From the NCBI GenBank assembly GCA_947297555.1, contig CAMYTM010000046.1, forward strand, positions 1 through 5,782: 5,782 nt of DNA, read 5' to 3'. This DNA comes from an uncultured Mycoplasmatota bacterium (GTDB lineage Bacteria > Bacillota_I > Bacilli_A > RF39 > UBA660). A model generated the notes under the pieces. It had not been told where the DNA came from. It saw only the letters and a list, made by a program, of their open reading frames with translations, and searched no databases. Shown piece after piece: positions 4,937-5,782 of this stretch. Position 1 is the stretch's first letter. Every line of letters begins with the position of its first letter. The position numbers and the translations under genes are program-made.

Positions 4937-5782
4937 TTAATTAGTATCTGGTATGTCTTCTTTTTCATCATCTTCGCCGGTAGGAGGATTTGGATCAGGG
5001 TTAGGAATAGGATTTGTAGTATTTCCTAAGTTGGCAGTTATTGTAAGTCCTTCACTCATATTGTCTTTAAAGATACTATAAGCCGATTTAATAACAAATT
5101 TATATTCTTTGGCACTGGTTGCAACATAAGTATAACTTGTTTGGGTTGTGAATCCTAGATTTGTTAAAGATCCATCTAAATTTTGTAAATAGATTTGATA
5201 GCCATTATTTCCTATATAATTATTATTATATGCAATTCTTTCATTATAATATTTTCCAGGATCAGCCACATAGTTTTCATTAAAATAAGTTTGTAATTTA
5301 TTAGTATCTATGGCTTCAGGGGTATCAATTGCATTCCATGTCAGGGTAATAGAGGAACCATTTATAATGGAGTTTCCGTTCGAGGGAGACCTCAATTGAT
5401 TAAAACGATGGGAAACTATTGTTGGTTCTGTTCCTTGTTTAAATAATCCAGTTACTTTTAAATTTTCTGGAGTATAATTACTAGGGAGTTGTAGTGGATA
5501 AGTTCCAAGTTCTACAGTTGCTTCTACAACACCACTTGGTTTTGAAAAACGAGCATTTTTTTTGAAAATTCGATTGGCAAGTTGTGGCATCATTGCACGT
5601 CTTATTGGACCTCCAGTGTTACTAGTTAAATGTCCTTCTTTTAAGTTGTCATATCCTATCCATAAAGAAATAGAATAATCGGGGGTATAGGCATTCACCC
5701 AATGATCTGGAGTTGTACTAGTTGTAATTTTTAAGGCTTTTGCTTGTTTTTCATCAATTGTAGTTGTTCCAGTTTTTACAGC
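4937..5782 (-). CDS. ponA: Class A penicillin-binding protein, C-terminal part
   Basis: The frame is open to the right edge, so the GTG at 5698-5696 is internal. The visible 281 residues begin AVKTGTT, the KTG(T) active-site motif of the penicillin-binding transpeptidase domain. Next comes DHWVNAYTPDYSISLWIGYD, the usual post-KTG strand pattern of PBP1-type enzymes. The visible part includes the end of the transpeptidase (to about residue 75), a linker, a beta-rich region starting near SPSNGNSIINGSSITLTWNA that resembles the fibronectin-III-like module of Gram-positive PBP1, and a Pro/Asp/Glu-rich tail (NPIPNPDPNPPTGEDDEKED). The glycosyltransferase domain, membrane anchor and SxxK/SxN motifs would lie beyond the edge. 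Class A PBPs polymerise and cross-link peptidoglycan outside the membrane. ponA also lies near nth in Bacillus, supporting the symbol; here the two genes converge. Confidence 0.92.
   Translation of the reverse strand, partial: AVKTGTTTIDEKQAKALKITTSTTPDHWVNAYTPDYSISLWIGYDNLKEGHLTSNTGGPIRRAMMPQLANRIFKKNARFSKPSGVVEATVELGTYPLQLPSNYTPENLKVTGLFKQGTEPTIVSHRFNQLRSPSNGNSIINGSSITLTWNAIDTPEAIDTNKLQTYFNENYVADPGKYYNERIAYNNNYIGNNGYQIYLQNLDGSLTNLGFTTQTSYTYVATSAKEYKFVIKSAYSIFKDNMSEGLTITANLGNTTNPIPNPDPNPPTGEDDEKEDIPDTN

Noticed and set aside
4814..5029. Plus-strand open frame across the nth end
   Set aside because: It is an out-of-frame reading of the Nth iron-sulfur region that runs through the terminator into antisense of the PBP gene.
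4937..5698. GTG at 5698 as the start of the rightmost minus-strand gene
   Set aside because: The frame continues to the window edge and contains the KTGTT active-site motif upstream of this codon, so the true start is outside the window.
1..5782. tRNA, rRNA, CRISPR array, insertion sequence or phage attachment site
   Set aside because: No cloverleaf-like block, spaced direct repeats, transposase motif or flanking terminal repeats could be found on either strand.

Overview
The window comes from an AT-rich, low-GC Gram-positive bacterium with a peptidoglycan wall. It carries a class A penicillin-binding protein, DnaD, a CCA-adding enzyme and a zinc-free ribosomal protein S4, all written with strongly A/T-biased codons. 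The cca-dnaD-nth order with a ponA-like gene beside it recalls Bacilli, where dnaD, nth and ponA lie close together. The first gene belongs to a repetitive secreted-protein type that I recall from uncultured gut Bacilli and Mollicutes-related lineages; that placement is from memory, not a search. Tryptophan is written TGG throughout and nth ends in TGA, which fits the standard bacterial code and not the Mycoplasma one.

Layout. Bases 1-884 (+) hold the 3' part of a Tyr/Asn/Ser-rich, probably surface-exposed protein, overlapped by 8 bases by a 62-residue Cro/CI-type helix-turn-helix gene (877-1065, +). A perfect 11-bp hairpin (1064-1094) separates this pair from convergent rpsD (1096-1698, -). 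The 325-base gap 1699-2023 is full of signals: the rpsD promoter, a roughly 150-base rpsD leader with potential pseudoknot pairing (probably the S4 autoregulation site), and on the other strand a perfect 7-bp inverted repeat beside the promoter of an unrecognised 162-residue gene (2024-2512, +). Then comes a tight three-gene operon: cca (TTG start, 2562-3647), dnaD (3648-4292, starting on the base after the cca stop) and nth (4282-4914, overlapping dnaD by 11 bases). A 13-bp bidirectional terminator (4897-4936) separates it from the convergent 3' end of a class A PBP gene (4937 to beyond 5782, -).

How the genes relate. Most are core housekeeping functions: ribosome assembly (S4), tRNA 3'-end maturation (Cca), replication restart and initiation (DnaD), base-excision repair (Nth) and wall synthesis (PBP). 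The accessory parts are the surface protein with its small regulator and the unknown 162-residue protein behind a possible operator. I see no mobile element, CRISPR array, tRNA or rRNA. No complete new system is evident. The points most worth a second look are the rpsD leader, the inverted repeat with its unknown gene, and the surface-protein/HTH pair.
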